A DNA stretch of 64,000 nucleotides, taken from a virus. This document shows positions 34,161-41,392 of this stretch, in pieces; the first letter of the stretch is position 1; each line of letters starts with the position of its first letter. Below the pieces are notes generated by a model. The model searched no databases. It worked only from the letters and a program-made list of their open reading frames with translations, and was not told the DNA's origin. The DNA is taken from the IMG/VR virus record IMGVR_UViG_3300002460_000025, positions 1-64,000 of that record, one strand, 5' to 3'. The position numbers were made by a program, and so were the translations under genes.

Positions 34161-34606
34161 TGCCAAATCCTGCACTTGAAGGACTCCTCAACATCTTCCG
34201 ACGGGAAGGTCCTCCCAACCTCTCTGAACGAGCCGCTGCCGACTATCCTGAGATGGAAGCGGCGTGGGCTGCGAGTCAGATCGAGATGCCGAAACAGGCA
34301 CAATGGGTCCGATCCATTCGTCCTATGAATGTGTTGGAACGTTTTCTCAAACCACAAGCCCAAGCCATCACCCATCCATGGGGAACCATTGCCTACTCCC
34401 CACGCAAACTGCGTGAGGAGCAAGCAGACCTTGGTGATATGTTGGCCCACGAACTCACGCATGCGGGTCAATACCAACGTGAAGGGACTCTCGGGATGCT
34501 CAAGAATATCCTCACAGGAAAGAGTTCAGCTTACGAAGATGAGGCGTGGGGAGCCGAACAGAAGCGTCCCGTCCGTCGAGGTGATATCCAACTCCCACCA
34601 GACTAA
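34160..34606 (+). CDS. HExxH metallopeptidase-like protein
   Basis: 148 residues. HELTHAGQ (about 96-103) is a zinc-metallopeptidase HExxH motif, in a setting (DLGDMLAHELTHAGQYQREG) like DUF4157-type peptidases. The N-terminus contains ALEGLLNIFRREGPP, a version of the motif in the 27-30 kb genes. It may process virion proteins or assist lysis. Confidence 0.7.
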   Translation: MPNPALEGLLNIFRREGPPNLSERAAADYPEMEAAWAASQIEMPKQAQWVRSIRPMNVLERFLKPQAQAITHPWGTIAYSPRKLREEQADLGDMLAHELTHAGQYQREGTLGMLKNILTGKSSAYEDEAWGAEQKRPVRRGDIQLPPD

Positions 34607-34649
34607 TGCTCACGTCACGTGTTGATGTGGATCGCTCGCCAGTCGACCG

Positions 34650-34679
34650 TTGACAATCCCGTTCGTTTCGTGATATGAT
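34650..34679 (+). promoter_or_regulatory. Rightward promoter, TTGACA-N18-TATGAT
   Basis: TTGACA (34650-34655), 18 bases, TATGAT (34674-34679) with extended TGA. It lies in the gap between the metallopeptidase and the exonuclease gene and matches the early-promoter family. Confidence 0.85.
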
Positions 34680-34708
34680 TGTCGGACACCATCACACTAG
34701 GAGGCAGT

Positions 34709-35419
34709 TTGGATATTCTAGCCTACGATATCGAGGCGAGTAACCTCAACGCAGACTTCGGCATTGTCCTCACGTTTGGTTCCAAGTTCGTTGGAAAGGG
34801 TCGCACGGAAGTCCTCAACATCCTCGACTATCAAGACACATCCAAGGATCTCATCAAGGCTGAACGACGTCTCCTCATCGATGTGTCCGAACGCATGTTG
34901 AGCGCGGATGTCTGGTTGGGTCACTATTCGACATGGTATGATCTCCCCTTCCTCAATTCGCGTCTCCTCTATCACAAGCTCCCCATCCTCCCGCCCAATT
35001 TCAGTCAACTCGATACCTGGAAGATCGCCAAGAATCGTCTGAAGCTCCGGAATAACCGTCTCGTGACGATTAGCGAATTCATCGGGACCAGAGACGAAAA
35101 GAATGCGATCAAGCCGGAACAATGGCTTCGCGCTTTGTCTGGACATCGTCCATCGATGGACTACATTGTCGAACACAATCGCCGAGATGTCCTCGTGCTT
35201 GAAGAGGTGTACAATCGTCTGCGCCCTCTCGTCCTGGATCACCCCAACAAGGGCCTGATCGATGGTCGTGGTGGATGTGCCGTCTGTGGAAGCAAGAGAC
35301 TCCAACGTCGCGGATTCCACGTGACGAGGACTCGCAAGTATCGTCGTCTACAGTGTCAGGACTGCGGTGCGTGGTCCAAGGAAACGAAACCGATCGAGAT
35401 CGCATCAGCGGCCCCGTAA
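34709..35419 (+). CDS. DEDD 3'-5' exonuclease with C-terminal zinc ribbon
   Basis: 236 residues from TTG 34709, behind AGGAGG; the open frame reaches back into the promoter, so earlier starts are excluded. ExoI motif DILAYDIEASN, ExoII WLGHYSTWYDLPFLNSR and ExoIII HNRRDVLVLEEVY form a DnaQ-like active site (RNase_H_2 type). A Cys4 ribbon (CAVCGSK...CQDCGAWS) ends the protein. Likely acts in replication or repair. It is an early-type gene inserted in the late region with its own promoter. Confidence 0.85.
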   Translation: MDILAYDIEASNLNADFGIVLTFGSKFVGKGRTEVLNILDYQDTSKDLIKAERRLLIDVSERMLSADVWLGHYSTWYDLPFLNSRLLYHKLPILPPNFSQLDTWKIAKNRLKLRNNRLVTISEFIGTRDEKNAIKPEQWLRALSGHRPSMDYIVEHNRRDVLVLEEVYNRLRPLVLDHPNKGLIDGRGGCAVCGSKRLQRRGFHVTRTRKYRRLQCQDCGAWSKETKPIEIASAAP

Positions 35420-35440
35420 CTCCAGAAAGGATCTATTGCT

Positions 35441-35782
35441 ATGGCATTTTCAGTGACAGCACGGAATGAAGCCCTCGACGGCATTCTCGTTGATCGGGTC
35501 TCCCTCCACAGTGGAGACCCAGGCACGACTGGGGCGAACCTCATTGTAGCCGGAGGCAAACTGGCAGCAACATTCAACGCGGCAGCGAGTGGTGAACGTC
35601 TCCTCAGTGCTGATGTCGCCTTCAGTGGGATGGTAGCCAGTCAGGCCGTGACACATTTCGGTGTCTGGTTGAACACGGGGGACGTGTTCAAGTGTGGGAA
35701 TACGCTCACGGGTGACCAAGCAGCCAACACAGCTGGTGAATACACCCTGAAGGGCACCACGACCAAGATCACGGCAGCGTAA
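35441..35782 (+). CDS. Small beta-rich fibre-like protein
   Basis: 113 residues, alternating strands with Thr/Ala/Gly. It contains VSLHSGDPGTTGANLIVAGG and FSGMVASQAVTHFGVWLN, a pattern frequent in small phage tail-associated proteins. Followed at once by the repeat protein, so it may cap or support that fibre. Confidence 0.65.
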   Translation: MAFSVTARNEALDGILVDRVSLHSGDPGTTGANLIVAGGKLAATFNAAASGERLLSADVAFSGMVASQAVTHFGVWLNTGDVFKCGNTLTGDQAANTAGEYTLKGTTTKITAA

Positions 35783-35794
35783 TCGAGCGAGACG

Positions 35795-36859
35795 ATGGCT
35801 CAAGAGCGGCTCGCACCTGATGCGCTTCTAGAACAGACGAATCTCTCGGGCACCGTCGCTGACATCGACGACGACCCGGATTCGCCTGATGGCGCATGGC
35901 TGACGGCTCCGGGCAGTAACAACAACACCACCGCCCGTGTCTCGTTTCCGCTCCCGAGCGGCGTCCCGACCATCGGAACAGGTCTCCAGGAATTTCGCGT
36001 CCTCGTTCGCAAGACCAACCACTCGACCAACCCGACATGCGATGTCGAGTTGTACGAGAGCGGCGTGCTCGTCGCCACACTTATCAATGATCAGGCCATC
36101 AGTTCCACGTCCGGTGTAGTGCTGAGTGGGGCCTGGAATGCGAATCTGCTCACCGGAAGCGACGGCGGGAATGTCGAGTGTCGGGTTACGGGAACCGTCG
36201 GCGGGGGGAGTCCTGGGAACCGCGCGAGCCTCGAAGTTGGGGCCGTCGAATGGAATGCGGAAATTGATACCGCTGCACCATCCGGGTCGGGCGTTCCTGC
36301 ACTCACGCTCGGTGCATCCGGTGAGGGACGGACGGTTCAAAACGGATTCGCCATCGCCGCCCTGACGCTGGTCTTGGCAGGAGTTGGGACGACTATCCAC
36401 AGCGGAAACGGGACGACCGTGCTTGTCCTTCAGGCCAGTGGGCAGGGGCAGACAGTCCACACGGGCTCGGGGACGGCAGGGCTCTTCCTGGATGCACAAG
36501 GCGAGGGTACAGTTCCCGTCCCATTTGGTGATGGGGCGGCATCCATCGTCTTGGGGGCGAGCGGTGAGGGAGAAACTGTTCATTCCGGCTTGGGCACTCT
36601 TGCCCTCTCGCTGTCGGCTTCAGGGGTCGGCGACACCGTCCACTCTGGCAGTGGTTCACTCGCCCTTGTGCTTGGTGCCCAAGGCGAGGGTGACACGCTT
36701 CATTCCGGATCGGGCACGAGTCCACTCGTCCTCACCCTTCAAGGCGAGGGCAGTAATAGCAGCTACTCACCTCCCCCTCCACTGACCCTGTCTGTCGTGG
36801 TGACCATCCCGTCTGTGAAGAACTTCACCGTCTGGGTGGATGATTTTGGACTCCGTTAA
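35795..36859 (+). CDS. Repeat fibre/adhesin-like protein
   Basis: 354 residues. Residues about 1-160 are a beta-sandwich-like domain (VELYESGVLVATLINDQAIS). Residues about 165-330 carry seven to eight tandem units of about 21-25 residues, consensus LxASGxGxTVHSGSGTxxLxL. A strand-rich C-terminus closes it. The regular repeat suggests a beta-solenoid shaft on the particle surface. Confidence 0.75.
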   Translation: MAQERLAPDALLEQTNLSGTVADIDDDPDSPDGAWLTAPGSNNNTTARVSFPLPSGVPTIGTGLQEFRVLVRKTNHSTNPTCDVELYESGVLVATLINDQAISSTSGVVLSGAWNANLLTGSDGGNVECRVTGTVGGGSPGNRASLEVGAVEWNAEIDTAAPSGSGVPALTLGASGEGRTVQNGFAIAALTLVLAGVGTTIHSGNGTTVLVLQASGQGQTVHTGSGTAGLFLDAQGEGTVPVPFGDGAASIVLGASGEGETVHSGLGTLALSLSASGVGDTVHSGSGSLALVLGAQGEGDTLHSGSGTSPLVLTLQGEGSNSSYSPPPPLTLSVVVTIPSVKNFTVWVDDFGLR

Positions 36860-36882
36860 GAGAGCACCAAGGAGAAACATCT

Positions 36883-37176
36883 ATGACTGTTGGAGATGTC
36901 GGTGTGGTGATCCGGTTCACCGCCTTGCGGGATGGACTCCCTGCGAACATCAGCGCCGTGGTCGCAAAAGCGTTTCACTTCACCCCACCGTCAGGACCAG
37001 CTTTTACACGACCGGCGGTGTTTACTACTGATGGGTCGGATGGGAAGCTGGAGTATACCATCACCACGGGAGACGTGACAGTGCCAGGACAATGGACAGT
37101 CAGAGCCCACCTCACCGACTTGGGCGGCTTTACGGGCTATTCGACGAAAATCCTCCTCAGCGTCGACGATGTCTAA
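36883..37176 (+). CDS. Ig-like small protein
   Basis: 97 residues with the alternation of an immunoglobulin-like fold (DGLPANISAVVAKAFHF; GKLEYTITTGDVTVPGQWTV). Similar domains are common next to phage fibres. It follows the repeat protein behind AAGGAGAAA. Confidence 0.65.
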   Translation: MTVGDVGVVIRFTALRDGLPANISAVVAKAFHFTPPSGPAFTRPAVFTTDGSDGKLEYTITTGDVTVPGQWTVRAHLTDLGGFTGYSTKILLSVDDV

Positions 37177-37202
37177 ACGCTACGAACGAATCGGGGTTCC
37201 CC

Positions 37203-37601
37203 ATGTCGGGTACGAAGGTCATCGAACAGAAGCACGACTGGGATTGTGGAGTTGCCGCCATTGCCATGCTCCTCAATCTCCCCTACGGAGATGTCGCCAA
37301 AGTCGTTCGTGATACCATTGATGACCCACGTCTCAAAAGCCGTGGGCTCATCCTCCGGCAGCTAGAGGATGTGATTCATGAATACCAACTGGAGACAAAG
37401 CGAGTCTACCGGAAGGAAGGCTATCTTGATGGGGCGACTGGGATTCTTGGTTTAAATGGTGGGACGTGTAGTCCTTCAGGACATTGGGTGGTCGTGAAGT
37501 CAGGAATGATCCTCGATCCGAGTGATGGGATGGCGTGGGATCCAGACGACTACATGACAGATGCCAAATGTCGTCCAGCGACCATGGTGGTGATCACCTA
37601 A
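37203..37601 (+). CDS. C39-like cysteine peptidase
   Basis: 132 residues. WDCGVAAIAMLLNLPYGDVA gives the nucleophilic Cys and following helix of papain-like C39 peptidases; SGHWVVVKSGMILDPSDG gives the catalytic His and Asp. It may trim virion or host-surface proteins. ATG 37203 is chosen over earlier starts that overlap the previous gene. Confidence 0.7.
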   Translation: MSGTKVIEQKHDWDCGVAAIAMLLNLPYGDVAKVVRDTIDDPRLKSRGLILRQLEDVIHEYQLETKRVYRKEGYLDGATGILGLNGGTCSPSGHWVVVKSGMILDPSDGMAWDPDDYMTDAKCRPATMVVIT

Positions 37602-37942
37602 TGATCCTCACCATCCTCCTCACCCTCTTCCTGAGCCACTCCTCCGTCCCCACCATCGCCGTATCTCATTCATTTGGATTTGCTCCACTCCGCGTCACGG
37701 TTCGTGTTCGACTTCCAGAACATGTGGATCGGGTGTGTATCCGATTCCAGGTCGATGGAAGTGAGTGGAGTTCCTGTTTCGCTGACGATCCTCGATTCCT
37801 CAGTTACCAACGTTCCTACACCCTTGACGTGGGTGACTACACAGTCTTTGCCACGACAGAATCAGGTTCCACCACGAGAAAGTCTGAATCACTTACCATC
37901 ATCGTTGAACAACCTGGAGGACGCCCTCCAGTAGACGGGTAA
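37601..37942 (+). CDS. Secreted Ig-like protein
   Basis: 113 residues. A signal peptide-like start (MILTILLTLFLSHSSVPTIA) precedes a small beta-sandwich with one Cys pair (CIRF...SSCFAD). The stop-start overlap with the peptidase gene (TAATG) couples them. Probably exported to the periplasm or surface. Confidence 0.6.
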   Translation: MILTILLTLFLSHSSVPTIAVSHSFGFAPLRVTVRVRLPEHVDRVCIRFQVDGSEWSSCFADDPRFLSYQRSYTLDVGDYTVFATTESGSTTRKSESLTIIVEQPGGRPPVDG

Positions 37943-37946
37943 TTCC

Positions 37947-38540
37947 ATGAAGCTCCTCATTACTACTCTGGCTGCCCTCCTTCTCGCAGCCGTCGTCTTC
38001 GCTACAGACATTACTCCACGATCAGTTGTGGCCCTTCGAACACCTGATGGGAGAACCTATTGTACGGGCTTTGTCATTGACAATGTGCGGAAGTATGTGG
38101 TCACGGCTGACCACTGTATCGACGCATTTCCACACCCGTTTATTAATGGACAGCAGTCGAATGAAATCTTCCACGACCCTGACCTTGATGTGGCTGTTCT
38201 CAATGCTCCAGGCGTGAACGCGGAGGCATTTGCTCCGGCTGACGCAACACCTTTCTATGGTTCAGACCTCACATCGGCGGGATATGCCAATGGTGGGGAC
38301 CTCAAGATCATGCAGCACAAGGTGATGCTGAGAGCCCTGAGTGTGGAGGAGATTTCAGGACGATGGGTCGCCTACAGCACGGCTGTCATCATGGGAATGA
38401 GTGGTGGGCCTGTGCTCAATGCTGAAGGCAAGGTCGTGGCGGTCGTACAACTGACTGATCAGGACAACAATTACTCCGTCAGTCGTATGATTGAGGATGT
38501 CTATCCAGTCACAGCAGAGTACTGGGAAATCAAGCAGTAA
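37947..38540 (+). CDS. Secreted trypsin-like serine protease
   Basis: 197 residues with a signal peptide (LLITTLAALLLAAVVFA). The catalytic triad is visible: His in VVTADHC (about 52), Asp in DPDLDVAVL (about 76) and Ser in MGMSGGPVL (about 152). A secreted chymotrypsin-fold protease is unusual in a phage and could degrade host envelope proteins at lysis or act on progeny particles. Confidence 0.85.
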   Translation: MKLLITTLAALLLAAVVFATDITPRSVVALRTPDGRTYCTGFVIDNVRKYVVTADHCIDAFPHPFINGQQSNEIFHDPDLDVAVLNAPGVNAEAFAPADATPFYGSDLTSAGYANGGDLKIMQHKVMLRALSVEEISGRWVAYSTAVIMGMSGGPVLNAEGKVVAVVQLTDQDNNYSVSRMIEDVYPVTAEYWEIKQ

Positions 38541-38563
38541 CTCATCACTCGTCTAGAGACACG

Positions 38564-38602
38564 AAAGCCTCCTTGGGAGTAATCCCTTGGAGGCTTTTTT
38601 TG
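38564..38602 (+). terminator. Strong intrinsic terminator of the late operon
   Basis: AAAGCCTCCTTGGGA and TCCCTTGGAGGCTTT pair around GTAA with two T-T mismatches, followed by seven Ts. It lies between the last rightward gene and the convergent leftward thyX. Confidence 0.9.
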
Positions 38603-38699
38603 TGTACCGTGTTACTGTGACTGACGAGTCTCCCAGGCATGGCAATCTCGACAATCCCTATAGATCACGATTTTGGTTCGGCGGGACCACGGCCCCCAT

Positions 38700-39455
38700 C
38701 TATGACGATGTGGTTTCTTCCCAGAGCGCGAAGGTGCGGGGGAAGGTTTCTTCGATGATGTCAGCGACCGCTGTGGCATATTGTCGGATCTCCCATTGTG
38801 CGTGGTCAGCCGTCCTCAGGGTGAGGAAGGCGAGCCAGTTTCTGAGGTTCGCGCTTGCTCGCATTCGACTATATTGATTCACCGGCACGACGAGGCGAGC
38901 CAGTTCGCGTGCGACACCATCCTTCAACAACATCTCATAGCAATCTCTCGCGTATGCCGTCGCTGCATAGATGGTATTCAGATGAGTCTGTGCATCCCAC
39001 CTAGTGAATCCTTCAGTTGAACCTTGCTTGTTTGTCGTGGCCTGTTTCCCGGACATCAACCTCTCTATCGACGGAACGTAGAACAGGTCAGGAAGTTCCG
39101 TGTACCGGCCACTCAACTCGTTGTAAGACTGTGTGCGATGTCTGTGCCACTCCCTGAACACGAAGATAGGTGCTTGGACTTCGATGGTCAGTCCTGCCAT
39201 CTCAAAGGGGGTATGGTGCTGGTTCTTCCAGAGGTAACGAAGCAACTTCGTATCACCCTCCATCATGCCTGAACCCTTACACGTCTTGCAGGTGGGCATC
39301 TTGACAGGGATCTGATAACACGTCTCGCAGGGTCGAGGTTCCCATCCCCGGAATCCTTGTGACGTGGACATACGAGCCGCCTCTATGATACGCTCATCAG
39401 ATCCCCAATGCTCGATGTACGTGACGTACCCATGATCTAGAACTTTCCGAGCCAT
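38700..39455 (-). CDS. thyX: Flavin-dependent thymidylate synthase with zinc insert
   Basis: 251 residues from ATG 39455 (TGATG overlap with the upstream gene). The ThyX signature RHRTQSYNELSGRYTEL is complete, giving methylation of dUMP with FAD and NADPH. Unlike typical ThyX, residues about 28-60 hold an extra Cys4 cluster (CETC...CKTCKGSG), like a DnaJ zinc finger. It is the last gene of the leftward nucleotide-metabolism unit. Confidence 0.9.
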   Translation of the reverse strand: MARKVLDHGYVTYIEHWGSDERIIEAARMSTSQGFRGWEPRPCETCYQIPVKMPTCKTCKGSGMMEGDTKLLRYLWKNQHHTPFEMAGLTIEVQAPIFVFREWHRHRTQSYNELSGRYTELPDLFYVPSIERLMSGKQATTNKQGSTEGFTRWDAQTHLNTIYAATAYARDCYEMLLKDGVARELARLVVPVNQYSRMRASANLRNWLAFLTLRTADHAQWEIRQYATAVADIIEETFPRTFALWEETTSS

Positions 39456-39931
39456 CAGTCCAACTTCCTGAACCATTGAGTTTCCTCTTCTGTCCACTCG
39501 ATCAACGATCGTGAATGGGATGTCGTCAAGGCTGCGATCAATTCATCGACACTTATAAATACCCCATCAGCAAACTGATACATCACATCCCATCTGTCTG
39601 GGTTGTTGTCGAGGAGTATATACCCTGGTCTTCTACGACCGATGACATATCCAAGTTCGAGGTGTCCGGATTTGCCAGCAGGAAGAAGTAGGACAGCAGC
39701 ATCGGCTCGATCAAGGTGAGTTTTATCGAATTGGAATACGTTCTTTGCCGCATGTCCTCGCAGGCCCTCAATGTAGCTATGTCCTCTGTCCTGTTCGTAT
39801 TCGCGCCAGCAGTCATCAGCTTCTGGACCAGCGGCGTACCAGTCATCGAAGACCTCGAAACCTGCGTTCCGGATCGTCTGAGCAATCGCAGGAACGTATG
39901 GATTTCTCAGTGATCCGATCAAGTAGATCAC
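39455..39931 (-). CDS. Nucleoside 2-deoxyribosyltransferase-like protein (1)
   Basis: 158 residues. The N-terminus (MIYLIGSLRNPYVPAIAQTI) and DRADAAVLLLPAGKSGHLELGYV fit the family that swaps bases on deoxyribonucleosides; the Glu in HLELGY is the expected nucleophile. It may salvage or edit deoxynucleotides. A second copy-like gene lies at 40973. Confidence 0.75.
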   Translation of the reverse strand: MIYLIGSLRNPYVPAIAQTIRNAGFEVFDDWYAAGPEADDCWREYEQDRGHSYIEGLRGHAAKNVFQFDKTHLDRADAAVLLLPAGKSGHLELGYVIGRRRPGYILLDNNPDRWDVMYQFADGVFISVDELIAALTTSHSRSLIEWTEEETQWFRKLD

Positions 39932-40485
39932 AAACGCTTCCCACCATGCAGCATCGGTCTCGTCTCGTTATAGGCCATCTTCTCCTCAATCATCTTTTCA
40001 CGGACGTATTCTGCTCCATTGACGTTGAACATGACCGCAGCGGCGTGATCCTCGTCCACATCCCCGTTCATCCATTGGGCGAAGTGGCGATCCGCCGATG
40101 CCTTGAAGCGAAAGAGTTCTTCTTCTCCAGCTGCGAGGGTCCAGTTGGGTGTCCCTGTCGTGATGTCAGGATACTTGGTTGCCCCTTTAGTCATATGGAT
40201 CGCCCACCGCTTCAACATGGGGCCTATTCGCACCCTCCACCAGTCAATCTTCCCTTCCTGGGTGTCCCGCACCATTCCCCCACTGAATTCCTGCCGCTTG
40301 CCGGAATCCTTGATCACAAACGCTGTATCTGCCTCTAGACTCATCCCAGGTCCCTCCAATACATGTTGAGCCAGTTGTCGTGTCTTGTAATTCCACTCGT
40401 GTACATCTATCACTGCCTGACATGCCGCACAACGAGCGTCTGGGTTGTCTGGGAAAACTCGAACACAACATGGCGGTCTCTTCAT
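39928..40485 (-). CDS. dATP/dGTP diphosphohydrolase-like (DUF5664-type) protein
   Basis: 185 residues. FSGGMVRDTQEGKIDWWRVR, KGATKYPDITTGTPNW and the FAQWMNGDVDEDHAAAVMFN segment match the PF18909-type domain, related to MazG-like folds and described from phages that control purine dNTP pools. A Cys pair near the N-terminus (CAAC) may bind metal. Its position between ThyX/NDT genes and a helicase-polymerase set fits pool editing. Confidence 0.7.
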   Translation of the reverse strand: MKRPPCCVRVFPDNPDARCAACQAVIDVHEWNYKTRQLAQHVLEGPGMSLEADTAFVIKDSGKRQEFSGGMVRDTQEGKIDWWRVRIGPMLKRWAIHMTKGATKYPDITTGTPNWTLAAGEEELFRFKASADRHFAQWMNGDVDEDHAAAVMFNVNGAEYVREKMIEEKMAYNETRPMLHGGKRL

Positions 40486-40488
40486 CTG

Positions 40489-40647
40489 TTAGCCTTTCAT
40501 CAAATACACACCCACCTGCAACACGGCGGCTCCACCCCAGTAGAATAATTTCCCAGGGGAACGGTCCGTACACAGGTGGACAATGAAGATCGTGACATTC
40601 AGTGCCACCGCGACGAGTTCAATGTGTTCCAACAGGACCGTTGTCAT
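40489..40647 (-). CDS. 52-residue two-helix membrane protein
   Basis: It begins MTTVLLEHIELVAVALNVTI, has two hydrophobic stretches and a short loop, and overlaps the 3' end of the upstream gene by 29 bases. One of many membrane microproteins in this genome. Confidence 0.6.
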   Translation of the reverse strand: MTTVLLEHIELVAVALNVTIFIVHLCTDRSPGKLFYWGGAAVLQVGVYLMKG

Positions 40648-40969
40648 CGTCTTCCTCGGCATTCACCACCTCTTCATTCTCCACCGCTCGCTGCCAGTCG
40701 AGGACCTCAAGGACCATCATGAGGCGTTCCATGAGCACCGTGTCAATGGACGTGACGAACTCATCGTTGATATCATAGATCATCCAAGCTGCACGTTCCT
40801 GGTCAAATCTCATCTCCGTGGCTTCGATGTTGTAATTCCTCCGGAGGAACGACCTCAACCAGGATGAGGCGAGTTCGATCAACCCTGGATTGAGATGTTT
40901 CAGGGGATCAACCACAGCCTTTTTCGGACGTGGCATGGAGGCGTACTCGTCATGAGCCCCGTACGCCAT
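40619..40969 (-). CDS. Small acidic protein, unknown
   Basis: 116 residues with a basic start (MPRPKKAVVDPLKHLNPGL at residue 12; M1 also possible) and an acidic tail (ENEEVVNAEEDDDN). Predicted alpha/beta. Unknown role in the nucleotide-metabolism unit. Confidence 0.7.
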   Translation of the reverse strand: MAYGAHDEYASMPRPKKAVVDPLKHLNPGLIELASSWLRSFLRRNYNIEATEMRFDQERAAWMIYDINDEFVTSIDTVLMERLMMVLEVLDWQRAVENEEVVNAEEDDDNGPVGTH

Positions 40970-40972
40970 GAC

Positions 40973-41392
40973 TTACTCCTCCTCCCTCACCACCACCCGA
41001 CATGCCTCGATCGCATCCTCAATCGAATCAACCTTCCGCACGGTGTCGAGGAAGTGGAACACATTGGTCGGTCCCCCAACCATCACGACATCTTTCCCCA
41101 TCGCGAGAGCCATTCCTGTTTCCACAGCCTTCCCTGATGTCTCAGTCCCTCGTGCTTGAAGATTCAATAATACGAGTATGTCAGCAGCCATGACATCTTC
41201 AATGTCATTGAGGGCCTCTCGTTGGAGCTTCACCGGGTCGAGTTGTAACCCATCACTCGATGTCCCCTCATGGAAATCAATCCACCGACTGACCACATCG
41301 AATCCCGCAGCCCTGAAGTCCTTCGACACTTCCTTCGCATAGGCTTTCTCCGCCCACGGGGCCGCGATGTAGATCTTGATCTGATCATTCAT
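40973..41392 (-). CDS. Nucleoside 2-deoxyribosyltransferase-like protein (2)
   Basis: 139 residues. MNDQIKIYIAAPWAEKAYAK and SGKAVETGMALAMGKDVVMV match the same fold as the gene at 39455, with Glu in VETGMA as likely nucleophile. Start 41392 is the ATG after the polymerase stop, with GGGGGAGG upstream. Two such genes in one operon are uncommon. Confidence 0.75.
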   Translation of the reverse strand: MNDQIKIYIAAPWAEKAYAKEVSKDFRAAGFDVVSRWIDFHEGTSSDGLQLDPVKLQREALNDIEDVMAADILVLLNLQARGTETSGKAVETGMALAMGKDVVMVGGPTNVFHFLDTVRKVDSIEDAIEACRVVVREEE

